Shown: positions 25,436-32,301 of the stretch, piece after piece | Numbering within the stretch: position 1 is the first letter of the stretch | Layout: each line of letters opens with the position of its first letter | Assembly: GCA_016714605.1 (NCBI GenBank) | Contig: JADKDL010000001.1 | Location: forward strand, 62,001-126,000 | Source of the DNA: Bacteroidales bacterium | Lineage (GTDB): Bacteria > Bacteroidota > Bacteroidia > Bacteroidales > UBA1715 | Length of the DNA: 64,000 bases | Direction: 5' to 3' | Translations under genes and position numbers: made by a program | The notes under the pieces: model-generated | The model's database searches: none | What the model saw: the letters and a program-made list of their open reading frames with translations, nothing else | What the model was told of the DNA's origin: nothing

Positions 25436-25966
25436 TTAATTAGAAGTATCGGAAAGCAAACTATAAAGAGAACTGCTTTGTATTGGCGTTTTTTCAACCG
25501 ATGCTTTCAATTCAGCCTTTTCTATATAAGACTTTAGCCACTGATATGTTTTTTTATTTGGGATATACACATTTACTAATTCCTTTTTCCCGTTTGCAAA
25601 TTCTATATAAAAATAATTTTTATCACCCAGTTCAGGTGTCCTTAGTTTAGTATACCCATCATACCCTCCGTAATAAAACACCATCTGAGCTAATTCACTA
25701 AAAAAAAACTCTTTAACTACACTTTCTTCGGAACGTTTTATTTTAATTGCATTTGCAGAAAAAGCTATTTGCCCTATTGGCAAGTATTTCTTTTTTCTGA
25801 AATTCAGAAGGACAAACACCGCAATAAGAAACATGCTAACAAACAAACCGATAATTCTATACTCTCCCAACATTCCTATAAATGGAAGCATAAAAAGCCC
25901 GACTATTATCAGAAACAGGTAGGAAGACTTGCCTTCATATTGACTATCTATAATTTTAAGAACCAT
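25436..25966 (-). CDS. Two-helix membrane protein, putative immunity protein of Rhs cassette C
   Basis: A 176-residue protein starting three bases after the stop of the toxin at 25970. Two adjacent transmembrane helices (SSYLFLIIVGLFMLPFIGML, IIGLFVSMFLIAVFVLL) are followed by a cytoplasmic PH-like domain (IGQIAFSANAIKIKR..FFFSELAQMVFYYGGYDGY) and a charged tail. The protein at 28522-29052 has the same layout and alignable motifs, so this is a small immunity-like family. Function inferred from position. Confidence 0.62.
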   Translation of the reverse strand: MVLKIIDSQYEGKSSYLFLIIVGLFMLPFIGMLGEYRIIGLFVSMFLIAVFVLLNFRKKKYLPIGQIAFSANAIKIKRSEESVVKEFFFSELAQMVFYYGGYDGYTKLRTPELGDKNYFYIEFANGKKELVNVYIPNKKTYQWLKSYIEKAELKASVEKTPIQSSSLYSLLSDTSN

Positions 25967-25969
25967 TGG

Positions 25970-26749
25970 CTATTTTTTTAGATTATCAAAATGCTCCTTG
26001 GTCTCCACTGCTGAACCGTATAAATCAAAATAAATAGCCGCATCTCCCCAGTCAGCGAAGCCTCGTAAAGAATAACCTGCATCTTTGATTAACGAAAAGC
26101 CACTAAGTGCTGCAGAAATTCCCTGCAGAAAATAATCTGAGTTTGTTGCATGAGCTCCAGTCTTAGTCTTTCCGGTTGTAATCATATAGCCTAAATAACC
26201 TATCGAATAAACAGCATTTATATTTATTAATGTATTTCCCACAGGTTTTCCAACATATTCACCAAACCAAGCATCAGCATAAGACTCATAGTTTCCTTTC
26301 AGATAGGCTTGTTTGTAAGCCGACAAGCTATGAAAATCAATCAAAGGTACATGAAAAGTTGGTTTATATAATGAGCCTATTATCTTTCCTTTTTCAGTGA
26401 TTGCAACACCTTTTTGGTAACGTCCAGCTAATTTCCCATCAATAAAAACCAAATCAGAATTTCCCTTTGTTTTTATAATTGTTGGATTTGCTGGGTTGTC
26501 AGAATGATATGATATTATGTGATCATATCTTCCATCTCTATCCACACAATTCATCCATTTATTCCCCATCGCCAAATACGGGCTCCAGTATTGCCCAGCG
26601 GGGTCGGTAGTCATCCAACGACCTATACGTGGGTTGAAGAGTCGGGCTTCGAAGTGGTTGTAGCCAGTCTCAAAGTCGTACTCGGCAAACTGCCCTTGGT
26701 AGCCAAAGCGGTAGGTTGTGCCAATAGTATATGTTTTGCATGTAGACAT
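25970..26749 (-). CDS. Orphan Rhs C-terminal toxin cassette C (unknown toxin)
   Basis: About 259 residues from the ATG at 26749. The first ~70 residues repeat the Rhs core end (TTYRFGYQGQFAEYDFETGYN, NPRIGRWMTTDPAGQYWSPY), nearly identical in DNA to the other two cassettes. The unique part (HIISYHSDNPANPTIIKTKGN..LVFIDGKLAGRYQKGVAITEKGKIIGSLYKPT ... YLQGISAALSGFSLIKDAGYSLRG) is not a toxin I recognise. A hydrophobic segment (INAVYSIGYLGYMITTG) may insert in membranes. Followed at once by a membrane immunity-type gene. Confidence 0.68.
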   Translation of the reverse strand: MSTCKTYTIGTTYRFGYQGQFAEYDFETGYNHFEARLFNPRIGRWMTTDPAGQYWSPYLAMGNKWMNCVDRDGRYDHIISYHSDNPANPTIIKTKGNSDLVFIDGKLAGRYQKGVAITEKGKIIGSLYKPTFHVPLIDFHSLSAYKQAYLKGNYESYADAWFGEYVGKPVGNTLININAVYSIGYLGYMITTGKTKTGAHATNSDYFLQGISAALSGFSLIKDAGYSLRGFADWGDAAIYFDLYGSAVETKEHFDNLKK

Positions 26750-26881
26750 ACTCAAATATAAAAACTTTTTCCGAAAACAAAAAGGTATAGAACTTTGGCA
26801 AAGTTGGTACTACTGTCTTTCATTGCCGTTTGGCTTCAGCCAACGGGTGAAAATTGCAATGTTGTATTAGGATTTAGCCAA

Positions 26882-26970
26882 AAATCCTGTTAATCATTTA
26901 ATCCTATAAATCAGTGGTTCAGACTATTTTTTGCAGGCTTAGCCTACTGAAATATGGACGACTTAGGACA
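26882..26970 (-). repeat. Rhs-cassette border repeat R3, copy 3 (interrupted)
   Basis: Matches 22201-22302 up to GACTTAGGACA. The continuation GCCTAAGCCGAACGGGG appears only after the inserted element, at 27239-27255. Removing the element and one ACA restores the order seen at 22281-22304. Confidence 0.75.
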
Positions 26971-27235
26971 GCCCATAGCCATCAGGCTAAGAAAAAAGTG
27001 TAGTAATAATATGGGGCATACGATTCAATTTGTGCTCATTTTAAATCTACATTCACACATATATTAAATGTTGAAATGCTTGATAAAATTGCCGATTACG
27101 CCAACGTCAGTGTCTTCGCTGACGTTTTATAAAATGAAAAAAGACAAATTGAATATCCCCGTTTCTAAAGAAATAGAGTGATTAATATTATTATTGATTA
27201 TCAATAAATTACAGCTTAGCCTGATGGCTATGGGC
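26971..27235. mobile_element. 265-bp MITE-like foldback element
   Basis: Perfect 21-base inverted ends, starting GCCCATAGCCATCAGG (26971) and ending CCTGATGGCTATGGGC (27235). Inside them, GGGG..ATTCAATTTGT (27011-27031) and ACAAATTGAAT..CCCC (27148-27164) form a second inverted pair, and AACGTCAG/CTGACGTT (27112-27135) a central hairpin. Flanked by ACA on both sides (26968-26970, 27236-27238), and the uninterrupted target exists at 22281-22304. No transposase is encoded, so it must have been moved in trans. Confidence 0.8.
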
Positions 27236-27240
27236 ACAGC

Positions 27241-27430
27241 CTAAGCCGAACGGGGACTTCTAGCCCATCAAAATAGCTTAAAATCTAAATTCAAATATAA
27301 TTAAATTTTAAATATATAATCTCACTCATTATAATTCCATGCGCTACAGTATATTAGCAACCTAACTATGTACGATTAAGTAATCAAGAAAATCATAATA
27401 ATCAGATAAATTAAAGTTCTGAAAATATTA
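27241..27430 (+). repeat. Dispersed repeat R1, copy 2
   Basis: GACTTCTAGCCCATCAAAAT, TTAAAATCTAAATTCAAAT, CTCACTCATTATAATTCCAT, GCGCTACAGTATATTAGC, CCTAACTATGTACGAT and AATCATAATAATCAG follow in the same order as in the copy at 29077-29309, with very few differences. Confidence 0.7.
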
Positions 27431-27586
27431 TTTTCAGAATAGAGACCTTGAAAACTGCGACGAAGCGAGGACGCTTTGCAGAACAAAGAACAACATAGAA
27501 CCTAAACCAAAATTTCATGTATATTGTTGATTTTACGTTTAAAAAAAACTATTTTTACATTGTTTTGTGAAATTAATTCTTTAAAT
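27431..27586. other. Upstream region of the RelBE-type pair
   Basis: Spacer holding the promoter of the toxin-antitoxin pair. AAAACTGCGACGAAGCGAGGACGC is G+C-rich against the background, but I recognise nothing in it. Confidence 0.3.
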
Positions 27587-27790
27587 ATGAAAACTCAATA
27601 TATCACAAATTTAAAAGGGAAAAAGGTAAGTGTAATACTTCCAATTAGAGATTATAAAAAAATGATTGAAGAGTTGGAAGAACTAGAAGATATTAAGGCA
27701 TATGACTGTGCTAAATCACTTAAAAGTGAGCCTATTCCTTTTGACCAAGCATTAAAAGAAATAGAACTTTTACGCAATGCAGGAGTATAG
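27587..27790 (+). CDS. RelB/Phd-type antitoxin
   Basis: A 67-residue antitoxin from the ATG at 27587; an in-frame start 21 codons earlier is unlikely because the conserved part begins MKTQYITNLKGKKVSVILPIRDYKKMIEELEELED, the usual start of this family. The N-terminal half is the DNA-binding/dimerising part, and the C-terminal helix (IPFDQALKEIELLRNAGV) would wrap the toxin. It overlaps the toxin gene by 14 bases, the normal order for type II systems. Expected to repress its own promoter. Confidence 0.85.
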   Translation: MKTQYITNLKGKKVSVILPIRDYKKMIEELEELEDIKAYDCAKSLKSEPIPFDQALKEIELLRNAGV

Positions 27791-28034
27791 ATTATTTATA
27801 GAAAAGGCTGTTTATAAACAGCTCAGAAATATTCCGGAAAAGGATTATAAAAAAATAATGAATTCTATTGCCAAATTATCAACAACACCTCGTCCTACTG
27901 GTTTTAAAAAGCTTAAAGGTCGTTTAGCTTATAGAATTCGCGAAGGAAATTATAGAATCATCTATGAAATTAATGATAATATTCTTACGGTTACAGTTAT
28001 TGAAGCCGGCGACAGAAAGAATATTTATGATTGA
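27777..28034 (+). CDS. RelE/ParE-superfamily toxin
   Basis: An 85-residue toxin of the RelE fold. Typical features: FIEKAVYKQLRNIPEKDYKKIMNSIAKL, then LKGRLAYRIREGNYRIIYEIND and the last strand VTVIEAGDRKNIYD. Basic and Arg/Tyr residues of the kind used for mRNA cleavage at the ribosome are present (R, Y in YRIREGNYRIIYE). Overlap with the antitoxin supports a working pair. Lies between dispersed repeats, consistent with transfer. Confidence 0.87.
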   Translation: MQEYRLFIEKAVYKQLRNIPEKDYKKIMNSIAKLSTTPRPTGFKKLKGRLAYRIREGNYRIIYEINDNILTVTVIEAGDRKNIYD

Positions 28035-28070
28035 TTTTATACAAAGATTGTTTTATTTGGAGGTGAGCTT

Positions 28071-28170
28071 GTAGCTAGTGCAATATAAAACAATCTATTA
28101 CAATTACTTAGTAAAGTACGAATTCTAAAATTCAACTTGCTTTATTCATTAAGCTCAGACCTTCTAGAGG
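28071..28170 (+). repeat. Dispersed repeat R2, copy 2
   Basis: GGTGAGCTTGTAGCTAGTGC, AACAATCTATTACAATTACT, TAGTAAAGTACGA, ACTTGCTTTATTCATTAAGC, TCAGACC. Same block order as the copy at 37117-37248. Confidence 0.6.
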
Positions 28171-28521
28171 AGAACTATAGAATGTGTCTATAATAAACAT
28201 TCTGCTGTTTAAAGAAAATTCATGAATTTTCTCTACAGCGTCAAATCAAAGTAGGGACGTAGCCCTAAAATATTCGTAGATAATGAATTAAATTTAAAAT
28301 GGAGAATTATTGGAATCTGCTGTTAAGAATGCTAAAAGCAAATATTTAACCTTGAAATAAACAATATTGAATTTTAAAAAATCATAGCAATCATAATAAT
28401 CAAATAAACCAAGATTCAGACAATTATTTAATGCTAATAGTCTAATTTATAGTCTAGAGCATAAAAATATGAACAATTCAGGTACAGCCTGAGCCTAAAC
28501 TGAGGTAAATTTCCTTGCTGA
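28171..28521. other. Non-coding stretch with short repeat fragments
   Basis: AAATCAAAGTAGGGACGTAGCC (28247-28268) recurs at 22087-22109 in a variant form (AAATCAAAGTAGGGGCGTTAGC). AATCATAATAATCAAATAAACC near 28390 is a fragment of R1. No gene seen. Confidence 0.4.
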
Positions 28522-29052
28522 CTAAGGATACAAAAATTTTCCTTTCATTATTTTAATAGCTTTTTTAAGGAATTCCATTTGTTTCCTGTTTTCAAGAAAC
28601 AATTCATATTCATAAAATACACCCTCATAATAAAACGATAACATATTGTTTCGGCCATTATCAGGAATCCAAGTAATACTAGAATATGATAAAAACCCTC
28701 CTTTATATCCTCTATATTTAAGTTTAATATTTGTAATATTTTTAAGCAAAAATTCTTTTGTTTCTTTCTCTATTGAAATAATATATTTTTCTGTATCTAT
28801 TTCTATATGACCCACAAAAAGTATTTTATTTCGTTTTTGAAAAATGAGTATAAAGAAAAATACTAGTAATACAAATATTATTAAGGAAAAAATGTAGACC
28901 AGATAGTCTAAATAATATAAATTCAAATATCTATTTATTTTTACAAAGGTTGGGACTAAAAATACACTAAAAACAAATAAATAAAACCAAAATGCGGAAT
29001 AAACTTTACCTTTGTATTCTCCTTTTATAATCTTAATATTCATTTTGTTCAT
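28522..29052 (-). CDS. Orphan two-helix membrane protein, paralogue of the cassette C immunity protein
   Basis: A 176-residue protein. N-terminal IKIIKGEYKGKVYSAFWFYLFVFSVFLVP parallels LKIIDSQYEGKSSYLFLIIVGLFMLP of the protein at 25436-25966. A second helix pair (LVYIFSLIIFVLLVFFFILI) is followed by the same PH-like part (VGHIEIDTEKYIISIEKETKEFLLKNITNIKLKYRGYKGG). No toxin gene lies upstream; repeat R1 does instead. It may be a stray immunity gene kept after loss of its toxin, which would give protection against relatives. Function inferred. Confidence 0.6.
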   Translation of the reverse strand: MNKMNIKIIKGEYKGKVYSAFWFYLFVFSVFLVPTFVKINRYLNLYYLDYLVYIFSLIIFVLLVFFFILIFQKRNKILFVGHIEIDTEKYIISIEKETKEFLLKNITNIKLKYRGYKGGFLSYSSITWIPDNGRNNMLSFYYEGVFYEYELFLENRKQMEFLKKAIKIMKGKFLYP

Positions 29053-29076
29053 AATTTATATCCCTCGCTAGTTCGT

Positions 29077-29309
29077 GTTTATTCGCTGAGCATTCTGTGT
29101 TTGCAACCAAAACGCATTATTACTATTAAAATGAGGACTTCTAGCCCATCAAAATAGCTTAAAATCTAAATTCAAATATAATTAAATTTTAAATATATAA
29201 TCTCACTCATCATAATTCCATGCGCTACAGTATATTAGCAACCTAACTATGTGCGAATGAGTAATCAAGAAAATCATAATAATCAGATAATTTAAAGTTC
29301 TGACAATTA
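29077..29309 (+). repeat. Dispersed repeat R1, copy 3
   Basis: Full series from TCGCTGAGCATTCTGTGTTT through AAAACGC, GACTTCTAGCCCATC, CTCACTCATCATAATTCCAT, GCGCTACAGTATATTAGC to AAAGTTCTGACAAT, then GAGACGCACG, half of the palindrome at 20815. Confidence 0.7.
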
Positions 29310-29406
29310 ATGAGACGCACGATATTTCAGGTGGCAGACAATTACTATTTTTATTAGGCAAAGTATTAAACCAAACAAACTCCAAAAATCTGGTGAATTG
29401 AAATAA

Positions 29407-29659
29407 TAATGCGAATTAAGGGTTGGAAATTGTATGTAAGATTGAACCCTTCTCAGGGTTCTGTATGATAAGAAACATATTTTTCACCCCGAGTTTTACT
29501 CGGGGTGAAAAATATTCAATCCTTTTAGGATTGTAAGAAATAATAACCACGAAGTGGTTAAATGTGAATAGCCCCGTATGTAATACGGGGTAAGAATAGG
29601 CAAGAAAAAGAACCCAGAATAGGGTTCAATATTAAAATTTCTATTATTAATTCGCATTA
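29407..29659. repeat. 253-bp element of six hairpins bounded by inverted ends
   Basis: Ends TAATGCGAATTAA (29407-29419) and TTAATTCGCATTA (29647-29659) are exact inverted copies. Between them lie six separate hairpins: AACCCT/AGGGTT (29445-29460), TTTTTCACCCCGAG/CTCGGGGTGAAAAA (29480-29512), CAATCCT/AGGATTG (29517-29533), TAACCAC/GTGGTTA (29544-29560), CCCCGTAT/ATACGGGG (29572-29590), GAACCC/GGGTTC (29610-29627). No coding potential. The ordered series of unrelated perfect stems is the striking part. The TIRs suggest a mobile or formerly mobile unit. Confidence 0.75.
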
Positions 29660-29768
29660 ATACTAAATATCTAATTAGAATTATTTATTGATATTTTAAG
29701 AGTTTCTATATCTTTACGTATTTGCTATTAGTGATATAGAAATATTTCGAAAAAATATAATTATACTG

Positions 29769-30692
29769 ATGAGGTTTTTTCTAATTTTTACAATACTTGT
29801 TACCATGTTTGGCTGTTTCAGAAAAAATGACAATGAAATTTCGTTCTACAAAAAAGATCAAAAAATTGGTTTAAAGCGTGGTACTAAAAAAATTACGGAA
29901 CCTATTTTTGATAAACTCAAAATGCCTTTTGATTCTGCTACCGGCACTACTCAGGCTTTTGTAAATGGCAAATGGGGAATAATTGATACTACCGGAAAAA
30001 CTATTATACCGTTTTCGTTTGATAGTATTCAGGTAACAAATAAGTATATTTTAACTCAAAATAGCGGATTGTTTGCTCTTTATGATTTAGTAGGAAATAT
30101 CATTTTGCCGCTAGAATATTCCTCTATTACTCCCGATTTGAATGGAAACTTTGTCGTTGCTTTGAACAATAAATATGGGGTAGTTACTAAAATTAACGAT
30201 ACTGTGGTTTCGGTCATTCCTCTGCAATATGATTTGGTTAAATATGATGGCAGTATATATTACTTTGTTTACCAAAATAACAAAACCGGAATCATTGACA
30301 ATGCCGGAAAAATATTGCTTGAAACTAACTACGAAGAGGTTATGGAGATAGCCTATCTGCCCGAAGAGCATTTAAAATTATTTAAATTTACGCTTAATGG
30401 TAAACAAGGAATTATAACCGGCTTTGGCGATCTAATTGTTAAACCCGAATTTGATTTTATTGAGACTTTTGTAAAGAAAATAGCAAGGGTACAAAGCAAA
30501 AATAAATGGGGTTTTATAGGTATTAGGGGTGAGGTTTTGGTAGAACCAATTTACGACCAACTCGCTCAATTTGGAAATGATGGTACTGCACAATTTTTAT
30601 ACAATGGCAGGAAAGGCTTTTTGGAAAGAAAACAACTTTTTCAGAATGCTCAGCCTCATTTACAAAATAGAGATAAAGAACCTTTACAATAA
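29769..30692 (+). CDS. WG-repeat lipoprotein
   Basis: A 307-residue exported protein with a lipoprotein signal (MRFFLIFTILVTMFGC, cysteine at 16). The body is a row of WG repeats of about 30-50 residues: GKWGIIDTTGKTIIPFSFDSI, NKYGVVTKIND..SVIPLQYDLV, NKTGIIDNAGKILLETNYEEV, GKQGIITGFGDLIVKPEFDFI, NKWGFIGIRGEVLVEPIYDQL. These repeats form beta structures and are common in Bacteroidota envelope proteins of unknown role. Monocistronic. Confidence 0.85.
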   Translation: MRFFLIFTILVTMFGCFRKNDNEISFYKKDQKIGLKRGTKKITEPIFDKLKMPFDSATGTTQAFVNGKWGIIDTTGKTIIPFSFDSIQVTNKYILTQNSGLFALYDLVGNIILPLEYSSITPDLNGNFVVALNNKYGVVTKINDTVVSVIPLQYDLVKYDGSIYYFVYQNNKTGIIDNAGKILLETNYEEVMEIAYLPEEHLKLFKFTLNGKQGIITGFGDLIVKPEFDFIETFVKKIARVQSKNKWGFIGIRGEVLVEPIYDQLAQFGNDGTAQFLYNGRKGFLERKQLFQNAQPHLQNRDKEPLQ

Positions 30693-30738
30693 GGAAAAAT
30701 TCTATAGCTAATTTCGGTTCAATACTCTAGCGGTAAAG

Positions 30739-30969
30739 CTATTGCTTTTTAGAATAGTAATATGAATCGTTATAATAGTTACTGTAATAGTCGCTATAAT
30801 AATCGCTGTAGTCTTCATACAAAGTTTCGCATGAGGTAAATGCTCTGGCAAATATGCTTATTCCTCCGAGCATTGCTACCGAACCAGCAATTCTTTTCAA
30901 AGCAGCTCGTCTATTGAGTCTGTCGTTTTCTGCTTTTGTTTCTTCAGAATTGTTTGTTATTTCTCCCAT
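30739..30969 (-). CDS. Small Tat-type exported protein with a Tyr-rich tail
   Basis: Seventy-six residues. An acidic start is followed by LNRRAALKRIAGSVAMLGGISIFARAFTSC, which has a twin-arginine (RRAALK) plus a hydrophobic stretch and a cysteine that could be a lipid-attachment or cleavage site. The tail YEDYSDYYSDYYSNYYNDSYYYS holds 13 tyrosines in 23 residues. Twin-arginine leaders are usual on cofactor-carrying or folded cargo, but this tail is too short for a domain. It could be a precursor peptide, an anchor or a cross-linkable surface tag. No modifying enzyme is adjacent. Family not recognised. Confidence 0.65.
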   Translation of the reverse strand: MGEITNNSEETKAENDRLNRRAALKRIAGSVAMLGGISIFARAFTSCETLYEDYSDYYSDYYSNYYNDSYYYSKKQ

Positions 30970-31061
30970 CGCTTTATATATTACTACGTGTAGAATTTAC
31001 AGTATTGCAGTACTAAAAAATAAATTTTAGCACTGCAAATTTCTGTTTAATTATTTAAATA

Positions 31062-31889
31062 TTATCCTGTTACAGAAAATCTAGCTTTTTTAGATTTTTT
31101 GTCTTCAATACACATAACCGGTATTTCAAGTTCATTGAATAATAGCGTTTCTTCTTTTCCGCCAAGTATTGGTAAATGGTTTGAAGAATCAGAAATTATC
31201 AATATCAAATCAGCATTAATTTCTTTGCTGTAGTTTAGAATTTTTTTCTGGAAATTATCGGTATTAGTTTCCAAAGGAGCAACTTCATACTGAATATCAT
31301 ACTTATTGAGGTACGATTTTATTTGTAATATAGTGTTTATCATTTGTTTCTCTCCAACTTTTGATGACTCAAAACGTGGGTAGATATGAATTTTAGAATC
31401 AAACATTTTTGCTAATTTTATTGCAATTGCAGTTTTTTGTCTGTCTTCATCAAGCAAACTCACCGGAAACAGAATATTTCTGAAACCGTTTTCTACAACT
31501 TTGCTTTGAACTACCAATACCGGTATTTCGGTACTGTCAATTACTTTAAGAGCAAAACTGCCAAATATTTTCTGTACACCTTTTTTTCCGTGTGTAGCCA
31601 TTATAATCAAATCAACGTCAAGCTCTTCAGCCACTTCATTGATAGTTTTATAAATATCACCTTTTCTTTTAATTAAAGTAATATTGGTATAATCGGTTTT
31701 TTTTGCAAAAGCTTCTAATTTCTGATCTACCTCGGCACTATTTTTCTCATCTTCAATAATATGCAGTAAATGAATTGAACCATTTTGTTCTTTTACAACT
31801 TCAACAGCTTGATATAGAGCTTTTTCGCATACTTCGCTTAAGTCTGTAGGTACTAAAACATTCTTAACTTTCTCAATCTTTGCTTCCAT
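31062..31889 (-). CDS. Tandem universal stress protein (UspA family)
   Basis: A 275-residue cytoplasmic protein made of two Usp domains. Domain 1 (1-145) starts NVLVPTDLSEVCEKAL and has the ATP-binding loop MATHGKKGVQKIFGSFALKVI, matching G-2x-G-9x-G(S/T). Domain 2 (from ~150) begins RNILFPVSLLDEDRQKTA but its loop (IISDSSNHLPILGGKEETLL) lacks the full glycine pattern, so it may not bind ATP. Tandem Usp proteins are usual in Bacteroidota. Confidence 0.88.
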   Translation of the reverse strand: MEAKIEKVKNVLVPTDLSEVCEKALYQAVEVVKEQNGSIHLLHIIEDEKNSAEVDQKLEAFAKKTDYTNITLIKRKGDIYKTINEVAEELDVDLIIMATHGKKGVQKIFGSFALKVIDSTEIPVLVVQSKVVENGFRNILFPVSLLDEDRQKTAIAIKLAKMFDSKIHIYPRFESSKVGEKQMINTILQIKSYLNKYDIQYEVAPLETNTDNFQKKILNYSKEINADLILIISDSSNHLPILGGKEETLLFNELEIPVMCIEDKKSKKARFSVTG

Positions 31890-32301
31890 AGTCTTAATTT
31901 ATTTTAATTAGTTAGATTTTGTTGTTGTGCTTTATTAAATTTATCAGTTAAAGTAGAGCAAGGTCTTTATCTGTAAATTTCGTCAAAATAAGCATAAAAA
32001 TACTTACATATAACCATATAAAGATATAAAATAATTGATTTCTTTAATTGTTCATAATGTTTTTTTCCATGCAATTGAGTTTTCCAATTGTATTCAGTTT
32101 GTTAAGAGCGTGAAAGAATCTGAACTGTTGCAAGTAAAGTATTACATTCCAAATCATAAAACCTTGAAATATAAACACTAGGATTAAGAAGAATATTTTT
32201 ATTTTATCTTGAGCAACTTTAGAATCAAAAAAAGTAGTTCGTAAATACTCTAAGATTATAATATTTTTGCTTAATTTGTAAAAAAATAAGCTAGTTAAAA
32301 G
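31890..32301. other. Divergent intergenic region uspA-thrH
   Basis: Holds both promoters. TATTTTTG at 32262-32269 fits a -7 box for thrH, 33 bases before the ATG. A minus-strand frame (to a TAA at 32044-32046) encodes a hydrophobic stretch but has no start codon before a late ATG and is not called. Confidence 0.4.

Noticed and set aside
25378..25497. Extended N-terminus of Rhs cassette B with a signal-like start
   Set aside because: The extra 40 residues are not shared by cassettes A and C, whose homology starts at the ATG at 25377, and they overlap the upstream immunity gene. Chance open frame.
29407..29659. CRISPR array
   Set aside because: The stems differ from each other in sequence and spacing; there is no repeated unit, no leader and no cas gene in the window.
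32044..32301. Minus-strand frame encoding a hydrophobic helix between uspA and thrH
   Set aside because: Open frame without a start codon before a late ATG, in very A+T-rich DNA where hydrophobic chance frames are common; part of it is antisense to thrH.
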